A stretch of 39,523 nt of DNA from the NCBI GenBank assembly GCA_905178155.1, contig CAJINV010000006.1:1-39523 (forward strand), written 5' to 3'. The stretch's first letter is position 1. Every line of letters begins with the position of its first letter. The notes under the pieces were generated by a model. The model made no database searches, was not told where the DNA came from, and was given only the letters and a program-made list of their open reading frames with translations. This document shows, one piece after another, positions 11,330 to 21,851 of the stretch. A program made the position numbers and the translations under genes. Source of the stretch: Amoebophrya sp. A120 (taxonomy: Eukaryota > Sar > Dinophyceae > Syndiniales > Amoebophryaceae).

Positions 11330-11420
11330 TAAAAGTTCAGCATTTCATCTGTTAAAACAGTTCAGCAACTCTGTTAAAAGTTCAGCAGCTTTCTTAAAAG
11401 TTCAGCAACCCTGTTAAAAT
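11330..11420. repeat. Short tandem repeat GTTAAAAGTTCAGCA
   Basis: About four imperfect copies, 26-27 bp apart. The surrounding 10600-11570 shows no gene I can support. Confidence 0.6.
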
Positions 11421-11664
11421 TTTTTCACCACGTTTCAACCGATTAATTCGAAGTAAGAGCAGTGTTCTTTGAAACAACAAAAAGTAAAGAGTTTTATGTT
11501 CAGTGTAATAACGGGAAACAGCACGACACAGTGGACTCAAAGGAAGCTCTTGTTCTCACGTGCTTCGAGTTTAGTTAGGACTAAAGGTCATATACTTCAT
11601 CGGGTCGTAGTTTTCATAGAATCCCGCGGGCGTGTCTGGAATTTGGTACTTAACGCACAGGTTT

Positions 11665-11924
11665 TATCAAATGCAAAAATGTCTGGGTCTGGAACATTCT
11701 AAACTTGTGACACTGTCTCTGGATTCCGAAAAAATTTGTATTGCATGACCAGCAAGAGGACTCCAGTTTGTGCCATGCGGAGAGGGTTCCCATGCTGTAG
11801 AGGTATTGCAAAGCGCTGTAAAAATCTGTGATGCTACGGCACGCATCACAGACATCATGGGTCATGGAAAATATGCATGACAAATCTAGAAATCTTACAG
11901 ACCCAGACATTTTTGCAATTGATA
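11665..11924. mobile_element. Introner, family A
   Basis: TATCAAATGCAAAAATGTCT and TTTTTGCAATTGATA; exact repeat GGTTT. Confidence 0.85.
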
Positions 11925-11965
11925 GGTTTGAATCTCGCACCCGCGTTCGGTCCATTCATGGTCCT

Positions 11966-12233
11966 TATCCACCGCAAATCTGTCTGGGCTTGGAACCAAA
12001 ATGCAAGCTTGCAATGCGAACGCTGGGTCACATGAAAATTTGTGTTGCAGCGTGAGTGTGCCGCCTACGAATTGCCCACTTACTGCTGCACAAAAAGCGA
12101 ACCCTCCCCCGTATTGAAGATGCATGATGGGGTAGGAGAAAAACACGGATAACCGGCTTTGCATCATCCAAATAAAGAGGCATGACAAATACGCAAGATC
12201 TACTTCCCGACCCAGACATTTTTGCGTTGGTTA
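11966..12233. mobile_element. Introner, family A
   Basis: TATCCACCGCAAATCTGTCT and TTTTTGCGTTGGTTA; flanks GTCCT/TTCTT. Confidence 0.7.
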
Positions 12234-12276
12234 TTCTTCTTGGCGTCCTGCAGAGCCTTGCAGCCGACCTCCAGCC

Positions 12277-12514
12277 TATGCATTGCAAATATGTCTGGGT
12301 CTGGAGAAATGCCAGGTTTGTCATGCATAGTTTCCATGACCGATGACTTTCATGATGCAAGCCCTAGCATCACAGACTCTGCGAAGGCTTTCTGATGCTT
12401 TTACCGCATGAGAAATGCCCTCTCCGGGTAGCAAATACGGATTTTATCGCACATGATCTAAAGGCACCATGACAAGTCGCATCCTTCCAGACGCAGACAT
12501 ATTTGTAGTGGATA
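12277..12514. mobile_element. Introner, family A
   Basis: TATGCATTGCAAATATGTCT and ATTTGTAGTGGATA; flanks CAGCC/TAACC. Confidence 0.75.
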
Positions 12515-12748
12515 TAACCATCGCGCGAACAATACCTGCTCTCTATCCTTTGCAAAAACCCCTCCCCCCCCCAACTTTATCATCCAAAGATGCGGGCCCA
12601 AGACGTTTCGCATGCGTAACCCCATGAGGGAATTTGTATATGGTAATTTGAAATTTGTCATGCTACCAGCAGGATAAATTGATCGATCTGTGATACGGCC
12701 GCACCAGCTGACTTTAGGTACTTGCAGCACTGCGATGGCCCGATTGTG

Positions 12749-13745
12749 CTATGCTAACATCTCCTGTTCCTGTAGTACACAGATAGTGGGGCGGAGGCGT
12801 TCTTCCTCAAGATACTCTTTCTCAGTGTAGTGCTGGTTCGGAGTAGTGTGGCGGTCGCGAAAGGCGGCGTCGCCTGTATGGAAAAATAAAAATGTATACG
12901 GAAAGAAAGTGATAAGCGAGAAAATAAATGATTGCATTTGTCATTCATCAACAGCTCGCCGCTGAGCATAGGTTTATCATGCCTACCGGCTCTATGAGAA
13001 GAACGTCATCTTTGGTGGAACTCATCAACGGAATAATCAAAACTTACAACCCAAGTGCGTTTTCGCCTCCGGCACCGCTGAATCCATCGTTTTGACCACG
13101 TCTTCCAGGAGGCGACAGGACTTCTTGTCTTTTTTTCCCACGTATTCGAACAGATCCCGAATGTACTGTGTTGTTTGGGTGCAAGAGAGGTCTCTTGTTT
13201 CAGAAAAAAATCATACGAAGTAGTAAGCAGAGCTGGAGACGGGGCGAAGCCCTGGTGAAGAAACAAAATAAAGTCCGAACTGGTCGTCGCACCAGGGGCC
13301 CGAAATGTTTTCTTTACCTTCTCCCAGAGCCCGTGCGCACTCACCGGCTCTTCGTGCATCGGAAACATTGTCAACAGCCCTTTGACCATGTACTTGTCGT
13401 CTCCCGACATGCCTGTTTTTTTGGTTTTATCTGATAATAACCAAGTACACCTGCGTTCTCGGGCTCTGTGACAAAGTGACACTATCTTTCAGTTTCGACG
13501 AATTGTACTTATACAATGAGGAAAGGAAATCAGATTACGCATATTATACCGACTTTGATATAACGCTCTGCTGGCCCAGCGCGGGGGCACATGCCGACTC
13601 GGTTCTGCGTATGGTGGTGGGTGTAGCAGAAGTAGGTCAGGATTTCAAGCATCAACTCAGGTCCTCTGTTCTCCGGGATTGTTTGCGTGTAAAGCAAGTC
13701 GGGGTCCAACCCACAGCAGACAGCGAACAAAAGATCGCAAAGCAT
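12749..13745 (-). CDS. Unknown paralogue family member 3, canonical introns only
   Basis: Exons 13745-13550, 13412-13318, 13165-13048 and 12873-12749 total 534 nt, 177 aa. All three introns are GT-AG (GTATAA...AACAG, GTAAAG...CACAG, GTAAGT...TACAG), and no introner is present. TGA lies two codons before the ATG, fixing the start. Conserved with 17414-19062: MLCDLLFAVCC, TIPENRGPELM, MCPRAGPAERYIKV, GLWEKYIRDLFEYVGKKD, RLLEDVVKTMD. The C-terminal exon differs from its sister and is Glu/Arg-rich. No known domain is recognised. It represents the intron-poor state against which the gains in the sister gene can be read. Confidence 0.75.
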
Positions 13746-14010
13746 TTTTCACGTAATATGGGTAGTACGAGAGAAAAAAAAGCTCCAAGATAACGGCGGG
13801 TTTATCCAGCACCGAATTTTATTATACAAAAGAGCTGGCGTCCCCTGCTGTAGCAGGTAAGGACAGGAAGGTTCACGACAAAAAAAGAGCTAGAAAGAGA
13901 CGGCGGAAGACAAGAGCACCGCAATTTTATCATTATGAGTGGCGCTTTATTGTGTCGAATCACTCAAGCTAACGTCGGCTGGGGCCACAGATGCAGGTCG
14001 AAGTCTTTTG

Positions 14011-14140
14011 ATCTCTCTCTCATCCGACGACCCAAAAACCCTTAATCCTGTCTAATGCTCCGTCTCTCTCTCATCCGACGACCCCAAAACCCTTAATCCT
14101 GTCTAATGCTTCGTCTCTCTCTCATCCGACGACCACACGA
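14011..14140. repeat. 51-bp tandem repeat, about 2.5 copies
   Basis: CTCTCTCATCCGACGACC recurs at 14021, 14072 and 14123. It lies between gene starts; no coding signal seen in 13800-14360. Confidence 0.85.
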
Positions 14141-14362
14141 GCGACATGCCGACGACTCAAAAACCCGTAGTCCTCTCTTATGCTTCTCGACCCTCTCTGA
14201 TGCTCTTGCAAACGACCAGCAGAACAACGTGCCTTGGAGCTAGACAACTGTTGTGCTCTGCCAGCTGATTTCGCAGAATTTCAAGTAAGGCCTAAAGCTT
14301 CTTTCAAATAAATCAACATTAGTGCCGTTTGAAGCGGTCGGAGAAGTAAGCGAGTTCTTCTA

Positions 14363-14623
14363 TTATTGCTTGTCCATCTCAGCCCGCCGCGCAGCCTCCA
14401 TTTCTTGCCACTGCATCTCCCGTTCTTCATCCCAGGATTGGCCTTGGTCCACCGAAGGGGAACCCACTTCCACGGACGGCGACCTGGCTACGACAGGAGG
14501 AAAGCGCCGTCGGGGCTGTAGGTTCCAGCGCCGTGCCAGGTACTCGTCCTCCGACGGCAAGCCACGCAGTTTGTCCAGCAGGTCGTCCAACCTGTCCCGC
14601 AAACACTGGAACAGCAGGTACAT
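14363..14623 (-). pseudogene. Duplicated C-terminal exon, copy 1
   Basis: This is an 86-codon frame nearly identical to the one at 19711-19971 (K/R, P/R, G/D and R/K changes). The frame remains open upstream to about 14716, ending in a pyrimidine-rich stretch (TTTGTTTCTATC) that could mark a 3' splice site. It sits between the stop of one paralogue (15353) and the start of another (13745), mirroring copy 2, which sits just upstream of the third. A tandem duplication that carried exon plus following gene would explain the order. It may be a functional small gene or a relic. Confidence 0.5.
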
Positions 14624-15152
14624 GGGCGTGGTGCTATAGACTGGCAGTTGCTTGTTGGTTGTTGTACTTCGATAGATAGAAACAAAAATATCTGTGTGTC
14701 GGCCCCGACGGCACACTCCGTTTAGCTAGAACAATACACTGTGGAAGGACAAGCGAAAATGTTCATTCAGTGGCACACGAAGATCGCTCATTCACTCGGC
14801 TCCAGTGCGACAGTCATGCCGACATCAGAAATTCAGCGTACAAGGAACAACGAAGCCTACCACTGGCGATGCGACCTGATCTTTGGTTCATTCCCTGTAC
14901 ACGTCGAGCCCTCAAACGAATTTCTCTCCTGCTGTCCTCTCTCACAGTACGAAATCAAAATGCAGACGTTGCTTTTTGCGTCGAACACGCGCTGCGCTTT
15001 CACGCTCAACAACGAAGATTCATTTCCAATAAACGGCGCGACTTGGTTTTGTAGCCCACGACGCTTCCAGAGATACCGATCCGCAACTTTTTGGTCTAGT
15101 AGAGGTCTTTTTGCAAGACAAATATCACCCGAGAGGTCGAGGGGCTTGTTCT

Positions 15153-15282
15153 CAAGTTCAGCGATAGTTCAACGAAAGGATATTTTTTCCAGCTGCTAAT
15201 ACTAGGTATTGAGTGCTTTTCAAGTTCAGCGATAGCTCAACGAAAGGATATTTTTTCCAGCTGCTAATACTAGGTATTGACA
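15153..15282. repeat. 68-bp direct repeat, two copies
   Basis: CAAGTTCAGCGATAG through CTAATACTAGGTATTGA is duplicated at 15153 and 15221, differing at about one base. It lies just beyond the stop of the gene ending at 15353. Confidence 0.9.
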
Positions 15283-15352
15283 AAAATAAAGGCCTGCTTT
15301 TCTTTATAAGTTCACCAGTATAATGGTGCCTTCACTTCCCCGCAGAAGACTA

Positions 15353-16487
15353 TCAAAAGCGGTCCGCCACCAGAAGCGACTCGAGCAGGAAAGCGAGCCA
15401 CCGGGTGAAGTATTCTTCCACGCCCGTGAGCCCTACGAACCCCGTCGCGGCGTCCGACTGCAACCGGTCCGCAGTCACGATGGCCTGCTCGATAATTTTA
15501 CCTCGATTTGCGTCCTTCTTCGCGAGCTCGCGCAGAGCACGACGGGTCCACTGGGGTTGATGGGTTTTTTTTTCCGCCGAAAATCCTTAATTGATATTTC
15601 TAGTTCTGAAAGAAACTTCGAGGTTGTTGTTGGCGAAAAGGTGTAAGAAAGCAGGAGAAATTTACGAGCAAGGCTCGATAAGAAAAATTGTAGAAGCAAG
15701 ACAATACCTCTGCCCACGCCCCAAACGTACACTTTCCCGCGGGCGCCGGGTTGGTGCGCACCGGGCGCAGAAGGGGGTAGAAGAGTCCCATAGACTGTTC
15801 CTGGTCGAATTTAATGCTGTTCGAGATGTCCTCTAGCAGGGGCAACTGGTCTTTCAGAGAGTCTTGATGGAGCTGGATCACTATCAGGTGCAAAAGCGCA
15901 AAAGCGTATCCATCGTATTCAAAGACCTGCCTGTTTGGAACAACTTCATCACAAAAGACCTCCCTGCGATAGTACACAACCTTTGCCAAGAACGGGGTTC
16001 ATGATAGAACAAACTGCCGGCTTTTCTTTGATGCAGATCGCGAAGCAGTACAGACAAGCAAAGAGCTTATGCACTTTTCCTTTCTGATAGTTTCCACGTG
16101 CCGGACAATTCCGATCGCGTGCTTCACCAATGCACCCTATGCATCGCAAATCTGTCTGGGTCTGGAAGAGTGCAACTTGTAATGTCCTTTTTCATTTGTA
16201 ATACAAAAATCTGTCATGTGTGAGAAGCAAAAGCTTTCATTTTTGACCACCCTGAGAGAGGATTTCTATATGCTGAGCAAGCATTGCAATTCTCTCACAT
16301 AACCCGGGATGATGGACTCTGCATTTCAGACCTTCTGGGGCCTGCAAAACCTGCATGACAAACGCTGCGCTTTTCCAGATTCAGACATCTTTTCAAGTCA
16401 TACGCCCTTTGGTATAGCGATTCCGCGAATCGACTCCGGGTGGGCCGGAACACAGCAACTTTCCCAGAAGTTGGGAAGCCCGAACAT
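15353..16487 (-). CDS. Unknown paralogue family member 2
   Basis: Exons 16487-16403, 16132-16090, 15996-15708 and 15550-15353 total 615 nt, 204 aa. The first two introns are introners (A and D); the third is GT-AG (GTATTG...CCCCAG, 15707-15551). That intron is phase 0 at GAWAE|WTRR, matching WVE|FIGE and WEK|YIRD in the two sister genes. The start MFGLPNFWESCC matches the sisters' hydrophobic start followed by CC, and AIPKG matches their IP motif. KKD after the intron is shared by all three. An in-frame stop lies shortly upstream of the ATG. Function is unknown. It is more diverged than the other two and lacks their first and third GT-AG introns. Confidence 0.65.
16001..16089. mobile_element. 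Short introner, family D
   Basis: An 89-bp element, the shortest here, ending GCACTTTTCCTTTCTGATA; GGTTC/GTTTC flanks. The frame requires a one-base shift from the strict rule. Confidence 0.65.
16138..16402. mobile_element. Introner, family A
   Basis: TATGCATCGCAAATCTGTCT and TTTTCAAGTCATA; CACCC/CGCCC (4 of 5). First intron of 15353-16487. Confidence 0.85.
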
Positions 16488-17413
16488 GGTTTTAGTTTTA
16501 GGAAATACTTAGTGCAGCTGCGGAAAAAAAAAAATGTTCGCTATTTTACAGCGACGACGTACTGAAATTTCGTCTAGAGTTCCTCTCACAATGATTTGCA
16601 TTTCATTCTGTCGACTTGGAACGACAGCGATAGATAAATGCAATTCACGCAACACGACACACGATGCGCTCGGTGGCAGCGATTGCGAGTCTCTCATCGA
16701 CACACGGCGAAAATTGCGAGTCTCTCCTCGAGCCTCTCACCGAGTCTCATCTCTAGGCGAAAATGTCATAATTGCAACTCCTCAGACAACCTGCGGGGCA
16801 ATCCGTCACAGCGGCGCGTCACCTGCCCACGATTTGTACGCGAGCATGCCAGAAAAATAAACCTGTAACCACGGGGGGCGACTTAGCTGGCGGGTCAGCA
16901 TGTTCCTTCACTTTCCAACATCAAAAAAAGTTCCAAGCTCAGCAGGTCTGCGAAGGTGGGAAGTGTCGAGTTGTGGACACTGTGAACAAATTCTGATCGA
17001 AAGTAAAGTATTTTCTGACAAAAGCGTGATGACTCGCATTAACGAAAAACCAGCGGTAGGTTGAAGCTATTGTAAAAACAGGGAAGTAAACAAGGGCTAT
17101 CAGGTAAAACAGGTTCGGTAGAAGCTCTGAAACGGAAGTTCTGGAGGTTTTGTAGAGTAACTTCTTGAGTCAATCTCTTTGTACCTAGGTCACCAGTGTA
17201 ACATCCCGCATCTCTTTGTAACTACCCTTTACTTTGGGTAATATCATCATCATCTTCAGATGTTCAGATAAAAAACTCTAGTTTGTAAGTAGGTAGCAAA
17301 GAACTGGAAAATAAGGACACGACGAACATATGGAAATTTTTGGAAGGGGAACCAACACTAAAAACTGTCATCTTTTTTTGTTTCATTTCCTTGCAAGTTC
17401 TACTTGTAAAAGC

Positions 17414-19062
17414 TCAGTCACGGAAAGTCCAGTTCATCCTTGCGTCGACAAACGCGTCGCGACCCGTCTGCAGCCACTGGTGGAAGAGCATCAATATTCA
17501 CTGCAAATATTATGTCTGGGCCTGGAAGATCGCGAGATTTGTCATGGTAGTCTGGCATGAGTCAGAGCTTTGTATGGCGTTCCCACGAAGAGGGTTTTGT
17601 CTCTGTGATGCAAGCACGCTGTTTGTCATGCGTAATATGCAAGAACACAGAGGAGCAGCCGCAAAGAAATCTGTCATGCTTGGTTCATCATTCATTGACA
17701 TGCGTCACAACTTTCCAGACACGTAGATATTCGCAGTGGGTAACGAGTTCCGCATTCCTCCAGTTCTTCTCGCCGTGCGCTAGACGGAATTCCTCCTGAC
17801 CTGTGCCAAAACGTGTGAGAGTGTGGCGGGGCCAGATACACATTAAAGCACGAAAAGTGGGAGAAGTAAAGAAATGGCATGCGAACACAGAGCGCAAGAC
17901 AAACAAATATGAACGCAAAAGTAGTACGGCCAAGGCCCTGGGCTGCTTGCGGCACTAGACGGTCCATGGTCTTCAGCACGGCCTCGGGCTTATCCCACAG
18001 AAAAAAGCAGGCAGGCCAGATTTGTAATGCAGAAACAAATACGCAGAAAAATCTGTCACGGGCGACCTCGTTTCTGCGTATTTATTTTTGCATTACAAAT
18101 CTGAGCTGCCTGCTTTGTTCTGGTCTGATACAGCAACCTTGCTCGGGCCGGGTCCTTCTTCATGAGCCAGCAAAACAATTCCCCGATGAACTGTGATATG
18201 GTTTGTCTTTCCGAGTATCATTTGACTTGCTTCTGTGAGGATAACATCAGTATAGCTTTTCCATATAGCTCGATTCAGAAATAAACCACACAGTGGCTAG
18301 TACGATTAGGGTGAAGATCATGTTAGAAACAAGAAAAAATATTCTACCTCGACCCAAACTGCACACGATTCCTGATACTTGTCCTCCGGAACGCGAGTCA
18401 TGACCTCCTGCACGAGCCAGAGCTGGTGGGAAAACACTGAGTTTTAGGTATAGTGGATACTGAAAAAATATTCTTCCACTGAAATAAAAAAGCTTGCAAA
18501 TAACTTAAGCTGAGTGGTTAGTTCTTACATGCGCCGAGAAGAAACAAGTAGCAAATTTTATCTTCTTATACCGACTTTGATCCGCGCCTGCGCGCGTCCG
18601 GGACGGGGGCACATCTGTACGGTCGTGCGTAGATGTTCGCAAAAAAATATCAGGATTGAGTGCATCAATATCCTGTGCAAAAAAGACGTCCCCGCCCGAT
18701 TGTCAAGATGAGGCCTACGGGGTAAGAAAAACCCAGAAGTTGGGACTTAATCTTGACGAGTTTACTTCTTCTCGTTTAGTGCACGTTATAGCATCACAAA
18801 GCCATCAGCTGATCCTGTAAGCAACCTTCAGAAATGCCAAGGAACTTGGCCAGGAACAATGATGGCGCTCATGGGATCATGTTGGCTATGCGCATTACAC
18901 ATTGGCTCCTGCAGATGTAATGAATCCGCTTGACAACTCTGGGGTCGTGGCGACGTTCTTGCGGAGGATAATTAAATCCGGGGAGCTCAGTGGCGGAATA
19001 GGTTTGGTGCACAGGAGATCACTCTGCGTGGGACAGCACGGAACGAAGAGGAAGTCGAACAT
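17414..19062 (-). CDS. Unknown paralogue family member 1, with three gained introns
   Basis: Seven exons (19062-18971, 18663-18572, 18436-18348, 18190-18131, 17985-17928, 17800-17743, 17489-17414) total 525 nt, 174 aa. Three introns are GT-AG: GTATAA...CTCAG, GTAGAA...CACAG and GTACTA...CACAG. They sit at the same positions and phases (1, 0, 1) as in the paralogue at 12749-13745. The other three introns are introners B, D and A. Conserved features: start MFDFLFVPCC; PIP near residue 22; MCPRPG; AVWVE-FIGELFCWLMKKD; RLLEAVLKTMD. No known domain is recognised. The hydrophobic start could be a membrane or signal segment. Position of the B and D introns was checked by alignment to the paralogue, which has RLLEDVVKTMD uninterrupted. 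Confidence 0.7.
17495..17742. mobile_element. Introner, family A
   Basis: TATTCACTGCAAATATTATG and GATATTCGCAGTGGGTA; flanks ATCAA/ACGAG. Last intron of 17414-19062. Confidence 0.8.
17991..18130. mobile_element. Introner, family D foldback, absent from paralogue
   Basis: TATCCCACAGAAAAAAGCAG and CTGCTTTGTTCTGGTCTGATA; almost the whole element folds back on itself. Flanks GGGCT/CAGCA are decayed. Its removal yields RLL|EAVLKTMD. Confidence 0.85.
18669..18970. mobile_element. Introner, family B, absent from paralogue
   Basis: TATCCTGTGCAAAAAAGACG and GACGTTCTTGCGGAGGATA; ATCAA/ATTAA (4 of 5). Interrupts SPDLM, which is uninterrupted (GPELM) in the sister gene. Confidence 0.9.
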
Positions 19063-19710
19063 GATGTTTTTGATGCAATACAATTGTTTACAACGAGCTG
19101 TGCTTCACAGGATCACGGACAAAAATATAGTTCTCTTCAATAGATGTAGTTATTGAGCTCTTAGGAATAAAGTTCTGAACGCACGGGTGGAAAGAGGACG
19201 TCTCTAGTAACTGGTAATGGATTCTTGTTGAAAGCGCTTCTCTACTGGTAGTTGCGGATGGAAAAGTCTACTTACAACTGGATGGAAATGTAGAAGACGA
19301 AAAGCGCGATTTTGGTCGTCGCAGCGAGCGCTCACCGATATCACTCAAATTCCTAGCGAGTCGAGGAGGCACGATTTAGATTAAAGTTTGTCTTCCCGGT
19401 CGTATTTCTCTGAAGCGACTGAAGCCGAGACGAATTTGAAATTCCCGATTGTTATACAATTCTTGTAGAGATGACCCGAGCGAGGCCTTTTGCTGCTCCG
19501 GGCTGCAGCAAGGCAAGTGCGCAGAGCTGGCAGCTTCTTTGGCAGAATTTCAAAAGGCAAAAAATTTTCAAAGTGAGTCGCAGCGGCGTTTCCCGTACTC
19601 TGAAAGAAAACGAGGCGAAAAAATGGAGCTCTTGAAGATGTCTTGGGGGGTTTGTAGAAAATGAAAAAATTCATGCTGTTGCAAGCGATCCGAGAAAGCT
19701 TATCATCATC

Positions 19711-19971
19711 CTATTGCCTGTCCATCTCAGCTCGTCGCGCAGCCTCCATTTCTTGCCACTGCATCTCCCGTTCTTCATCCCAGGATTGACCTTGGTCCAC
19801 CGAAGGGGAATCTACTTCCACGGACGGCGACCTGGCTACGACACGAGGAAAGCGCCGTCGGGGCTGTAGGTTCCAGCGCCGTGCCAGGTACTCGTCCTCA
19901 GACGGCAAGCCACGTAGTTTGTCTAGCAGGTCGTCCAGCTTGTCCCGCAAACACTGGAACAGCAGGTACAT
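19711..19971 (-). pseudogene. Duplicated C-terminal exon, copy 2
   Basis: An 86-codon open frame from ATG at 19971 to a stop at 19711. By eye about 12 of 261 bases differ from the copy at 14363-14623, with four amino-acid changes, so selection on the protein is plausible. It begins MYLLFQCLRDKLDDLLDKLR, a helical stretch resembling the last exon of the neighbouring paralogue (VLFHQWLQTGRDAF). The rest is charged: basic RRRFPR, then DEEREMQWQEMEAARRAEM. In-frame similarity to copy 1 extends a few codons upstream of the ATG (PVVNNT versus PVYSTT), which suggests a detached exon of a longer gene rather than a complete small gene. No other exons of such a gene are visible before 20393. Confidence 0.5.
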
Positions 19972-20392
19972 CTTCGTGTTGTTAACTACCGGCACGCGGC
20001 CTTTGTGACGCGAACTGTTTGTCAGAGAAAAAAAAACGACTTTGAGTTTGTTTTTGGTCGTCCACGAACAGCGCTTGTTCTATGCGGATCTACACTACGT
20101 CAGCGATTTGCAACAGCGAATTATAGATGGGTCAACGACCCTTTCACTCCGAGCGGGGTTTCTGGCTTGTTTCACTCCAACGAAAAAGCGACTCTTTGAT
20201 GCGCAGAAAGCGATAGAACAGGAACTGTTTCAAAGAAGTGGCGCTGCCTGCTTTTCAACAAGCGGGAGGCGTTCACTTTCACGGAAAGGAAAAAATTTCA
20301 TCACAAGCCAAAAATACTGGGAAGAGAAACAACAATCCGCGACAAAGATGTTGTTGGAACAATGAAACGCGCCGTCTCTTCAGCAGAAGTCT

Positions 20393-21851
20393 CTAGACAG
20401 AGCAGGGGAAACAAACGCTGCAGTAGACCTCAAATTCCTCAAGCGTCGCCGCAGAGAAGTCCGCTGGACGCACCGGCTTGTTGCAATAGCCACTGTAGCT
20501 GGACGGATGCGCGCAGGAGCCATCCCGACGAGATTCCCAACCTTGGGGGCACGCGCTGAAGTTGGGTTGGCAGGGTTGTATGGAGTGGAGAAATGTATTG
20601 CGTCTTTTTCTAGGACAATTTTGATTGTGTTTTTCTTCTGCCGGATCTGCTAGGTTTTACACGTTATCTCTTTACACACCTTCACATCACAGCTGCAAGA
20701 AGCGCATGACAGATTGCGTTCCGCGGAGATGCAATATTTTCTCTTTGCCTAGATTGGTCGCACTGCGCGTTGGCTCTTCCCGAGGCGACGTGTGCCTCTG
20801 CGGCTTTGGCAACGCTCGTCACGGTATGCAGTGCAAATACCTCTGGGTCCTCAGGGAAGAAGCTGGTGTCAGTCATGCAGCTTTTGCATAATTACCATCA
20901 CAGCCTGGTGTTCTTGGTACTTACCATGTACGCTGAAGCAGGACAAGTTTCGCAAGGCCTCTCACCAGTGCCCATCCTTTATGAAAAACCCCGTGGACGA
21001 AAGAAGACCACACGACTTTTGAAGCACACTGACGAGCTAGCATCACAAACATGCATCTTTCCAGGCCCAGACATATCATTTAGAATGGATATGCGATGCT
21101 TGCCATCTTGGTGAGGGAAAGTTTCCCGGAGACTGCACGGAGGAAGGAAGCTGCGCCCGCACTCGCACCTGCGACCGGGTAGGCTCCAAGCTTGGTCGGC
21201 GAGCTCACCAGGGCCGCTTTCACCGCGTTGTGCAACTCCCGTTGCTCCGGTGTCTCTCCCACGCTTGCCGATTTGTCAAAGGCCTGGAATATCAGAAGGA
21301 AAAACTCAAGCACTTGCCTGCAATTTGTGATGCTGATGATCCAGTGCCAGCACATTGAAGCACTGGCAGATGCCGCCTCTGGAGCTGAGGCTTTGTTTGT
21401 ATCAAGGTTCATTCTGCTGATTCTTAAAAAAGCATGACGACATCAAGTAGCTGCGCAACTTTGCATTTTTCTCTCTCATATCCGCGCCGGCAATCAGGTC
21501 CCGCTCAATGTCCTTGATGCGGTCGTCGCTCGCAGCGTCACCGGCCGATCCCGGGAGAGAAGCCTCCTGCGGGGGAGCCCCGGCTGGCCCCGCGCCGCCC
21601 ATCAGCGAGCTGATCATGCCTGCCGCGCGATCTGCGGAGGTGGTAGCGACGGATCCGGTTTCCGAGTAGGCACCGGCGCCGGCTTGACCCATGGAGGGAT
21701 CGGAGGCCGCATCCGGCACCCCAGCCGACGTGCCGCTACCGCCCGGCCGGTGCGCGCCTCCGCCTCCGATCACACTGCCTGGCGCGTCCTTGCGGAGTTT
21801 CAACGACAGCGTGGTGGCCACCAGGCAGAAGTGGAAAATGCGCGAAGACAT
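20393..21851 (-). CDS. Secreted CPW-WPC domain protein
   Basis: Exons 21851-21442, 21284-21092, 20819-20752 and 20573-20393 total 852 nt and give 283 aa. The N-terminus (MSSRIFHFCLVATTLSLKL) looks like a signal peptide. Residues 20-140 are Gly/Ala/Ser-rich and low-complexity, followed by a helical Ala/Lys region. The last exon holds the domain: CPQGW, then SCAHPSSYSGYC, then EEFEVYCSVCFPC at the C-terminus. This matches the CPW-WPC pattern of paired CP..W and ..WPC ends, with Phe in place of the last Trp. In Plasmodium, members are surface or secreted proteins of mosquito-stage parasites, and the family occurs across alveolates. Three introners interrupt the gene. All junctions are in frame, and one falls just before the domain. 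Confidence 0.8.
20579..20751. mobile_element. Introner, family D, diverged
   Basis: TATGGAGTGGAGAAATGTAT and GCAATATTTTCTCTTTGCCT; flanks GGTTG/GATTG (4 of 5). Third intron of the CPW-WPC gene. Confidence 0.7.
20825..21091. mobile_element. Introner, family A
   Basis: TATGCAGTGCAAATACCTCT and CATTTAGAATGGATA; flanks CACGG/TGCGA. Second intron of the CPW-WPC gene. Confidence 0.8.
21290..21441. mobile_element. Introner-like family D element
   Basis: TATCAGAAGGAAAAACTC start; the other end CTTAAAAAAGCATGACGAC is degraded. First intron of the CPW-WPC gene, no GT-AG. Confidence 0.6.

Larger units (their letters stand above)
11571..12730 (-). pseudogene. Doubtful gene or relic with several introners
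   Basis: Short coding-like pieces lie between elements: CGREQVLFARWLEVGCKALQDAKK is assembled from 12700-12680, 12538-12515 and 12271-12234. After 11659 comes a protein-like frame, YQIPDTPAGFYENYDPMKYM, ending in TAA at 11571. The first pieces join in frame, but the last junction shifts frame relative to the YQIPDTP reading. Either one boundary is misplaced by a base or the gene is decayed. The WLE...KK spacing loosely recalls the neighbouring paralogue family (W.E......KKD), but I would not assign it. Confidence 0.3.

Noticed and set aside
20042-20365. 107-aa plus-strand frame
   Set aside because: Lies between two minus-strand units, has no recognisable domain or splice partner, and codon use unlike the supported exons.
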